In this document: positions 5,047 to 6,385 of the stretch, piece by piece
How the letters are laid out: every line of letters starts with the position of its first letter
How positions within the stretch are numbered: the first letter of the stretch is position 1
NCBI GenBank assembly: GCA_017853915.1
Contig: JAFMIS010000146.1
Coordinates: forward strand, 1 to 6,385
DNA: 6,385 bases
Reading direction: 5' to 3'
Source of the DNA: a bacterium
Lineage (GTDB): Bacteria; Bdellovibrionota_C; UBA2361; OMII01
Position numbers and translations under genes: made by a program
Notes under the pieces: generated by a model
Told to the model about the DNA's origin: nothing
Databases searched by the model: none
Seen by the model: the letters and a program-made list of their open reading frames with translations, nothing else

Positions 5047-6385
5047 ATGAGCCTTGACGCGCGAGAACAGAAAGATCCGGTGTTTGAGATTCCTCCTCAA
5101 GCGCCTCAGTCGTTACCAGCACCCCTGCATGCGCTGCAAGCGCCTCAGCGAGTAGAGCCCGAGCGACGGGATCCCTTGCGTGAATTCGTAATGGAGCTGC
5201 CAGCGTGTCTTATTGACCTCAACACGAGAGTTTCACAGCCAATAGCGGCGACGAGCGCCACTACTCATGGCACACGAACACTCGCTGAGTACGCGGCTTT
5301 AAAGGAGCGCGAGTGGAGGGGAACTCTACGTTCCGACGAAGCCGAGTATGTGAGATACGGCACTCCGATAATGCGCCAAACCGAGGGCGCCCTGGCGCGA
5401 CTGTTTGGGGGTGAGACAGCCCTGGTATTCCGAAGTGGAATGGCCGCTATTGAAAAAACTTTAGAGGCGGTGCTTGATGAAGGTGGGCATATAATCGTCT
5501 TCGCGCAAGGTTATCGTCAGACGAACGCGCTTGTAGAGCGTTGGGCACGACGGGGGCTCATAGAGCTCTCCTCGGTTCCGATCGATGGGTTCAAAGAGAT
5601 CGGCAGGCATATCAAAGCGAACACAAAAGCGGTGTTTTTTGAGACTCCGTCGAATCCCTTTCTGCGAGTTATTGATGTGCGCTCAGTCAAGAATCAGATC
5701 GAGGCGGCGGGATCGAACGCGCTCTTGATAGTAGATGACACCTTCGCGCCACCCCCCAATCAAAACTCTTTTGAGTGTGGGGCTGATATCGTAGTGCCCT
5801 CGCTTACCAAGTACTTGAGTGGGAACAATCAGGTTTTGGGAGGCGCGGCAATCGGAGCGCAACGAGTTCTACAGCCGATTTTTCAGTTGCGCAGCCAATG
5901 TGGAAATATTTCGCATGATGTTGACTGTGCTCAGGTGCTTGAGGGGCTTGCGACGCTCGATGATCGGGTGCGGCGAGCCAACCTCAATGGCGAGCACGTT
6001 GCTAATATGCTGGCGCGGCACCCGCGCGTGAGGGAGCTATTTTACCCCGGACACACGTCGCATCCCGATTATGATATCGCCATCGCTCAGATGAGTGGTT
6101 TCGGTGGTGTTGTGTCATTTCGTATCGATGCTCGCGATCTCTTCGATGTGGCTGCTTTTACTGATGCCTTTGTCGAGGCAGCTCCTCCGGGAACATTTAT
6201 CGCGCCGTCATTTGGCGGGGATCTGCCCTTAATATCCGCCGTTACGGTTGTGTCGCATTTCCAACAGTCTGAGGCTGAACGGAGCACGAGAGGGATTCCG
6301 CTTGATTTAATTCGGCTCTCGTGTGGCACTGTCCCGCCCCAAGTTTTAACCGACGCGTTACAAGCCGGGTTTGAGGCGATGGAGC
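5047..6385 (+). CDS. Cystathionine gamma-synthase-like PLP enzyme (MetB family; 3' partial)
   Basis: The frame runs off the right edge after 446 codons; the C-terminal motif is already present, so little is missing. It is a cytosolic fold-type I PLP enzyme of the Cys/Met metabolism family, expected to join cysteine to an activated homoserine to give cystathionine. PLP lysine is K255 in SLTKYLSG; D230 in VDDTF holds the pyridine nitrogen, with Asp where many members have Asn or Gly next. Y156 should stack on PLP, S130-G131-M132 and Y101/R103 bind the phosphate, and R423 in LIRLSCG the substrate carboxylate. From memory, TPSNPFLRVID, YPGHTSHP, GFGGVVSF and IAPSFGG resemble plant cystathionine gamma-synthase, which uses O-phosphohomoserine. 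A Pro/Gln-rich stretch of ~48 residues precedes the catalytic region. ATG 5047 has AAGGTGA six bases upstream and follows a SAM-I riboswitch. O-acetylhomoserine sulfhydrylase or a gamma-lyase are alternatives. Confidence 0.9.
   Translation, partial: MSLDAREQKDPVFEIPPQAPQSLPAPLHALQAPQRVEPERRDPLREFVMELPACLIDLNTRVSQPIAATSATTHGTRTLAEYAALKEREWRGTLRSDEAEYVRYGTPIMRQTEGALARLFGGETALVFRSGMAAIEKTLEAVLDEGGHIIVFAQGYRQTNALVERWARRGLIELSSVPIDGFKEIGRHIKANTKAVFFETPSNPFLRVIDVRSVKNQIEAAGSNALLIVDDTFAPPPNQNSFECGADIVVPSLTKYLSGNNQVLGGAAIGAQRVLQPIFQLRSQCGNISHDVDCAQVLEGLATLDDRVRRANLNGEHVANMLARHPRVRELFYPGHTSHPDYDIAIAQMSGFGGVVSFRIDARDLFDVAAFTDAFVEAAPPGTFIAPSFGGDLPLISAVTVVSHFQQSEAERSTRGIPLDLIRLSCGTVPPQVLTDALQAGFEAME

Overview
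The window reads as bacterial chromosome: closely packed genes, one structured RNA leader, and no sign of an insertion sequence, CRISPR array, rRNA or tRNA. The lineage cannot be fixed from sequence alone. A SAM-I riboswitch in front of a methionine gene, a DTW-domain tRNA-modifying enzyme and a secreted Pro/Thr-repeat protein would fit a Gram-negative-type bacterium, perhaps of the former Deltaproteobacteria or a candidate phylum. That assignment is a weak inference.

Layout from left to right. (1) A 5'-truncated plus-strand gene (3-1121) encodes a helix-turn-helix protein with a LAGLIDADG-like core whose catalytic acids appear to be lost. (2) A 263-base intergenic region ends in a perfect 10-bp hairpin directly in front of the ribosome binding site of a small secreted protein (1385-1948) with PTWTP repeats and a Cys/Trp-rich C-terminal domain. 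(3) A HAD phosphatase gene (2023-2721) has an extended -10 box so close to its ATG that the mRNA may be leaderless. (4) On the minus strand lie a DTW-domain tRNA-uridine aminocarboxypropyltransferase (3960-4676) and then an MFS transporter (2636-3919), probably one transcription unit. The transporter's 3' end overlaps the 3' end of the HAD gene tail to tail. (5) A divergent intergenic region carries a good sigma70-type promoter, a complete SAM-I riboswitch (4769-4898), a near-copy of the riboswitch P1 strand, a 15-bp tandem repeat, and a hairpin that masks the Shine-Dalgarno sequence of the next gene. (6) A cystathionine gamma-synthase-like PLP enzyme (5047 to the right edge) lacks at most a short C-terminal piece.

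Functionally, the clearest circuit is the right-hand one: SAM, the end product of methionine synthesis, is sensed by the leader RNA and should shut off translation of the cystathionine gamma-synthase. The divergent DTW enzyme is a SAM consumer, since it uses the aminocarboxypropyl group. The other genes have no obvious link to this pathway. The least explained items are the degenerate LAGLIDADG/HTH protein and the small secreted repeat protein with its leader hairpin.
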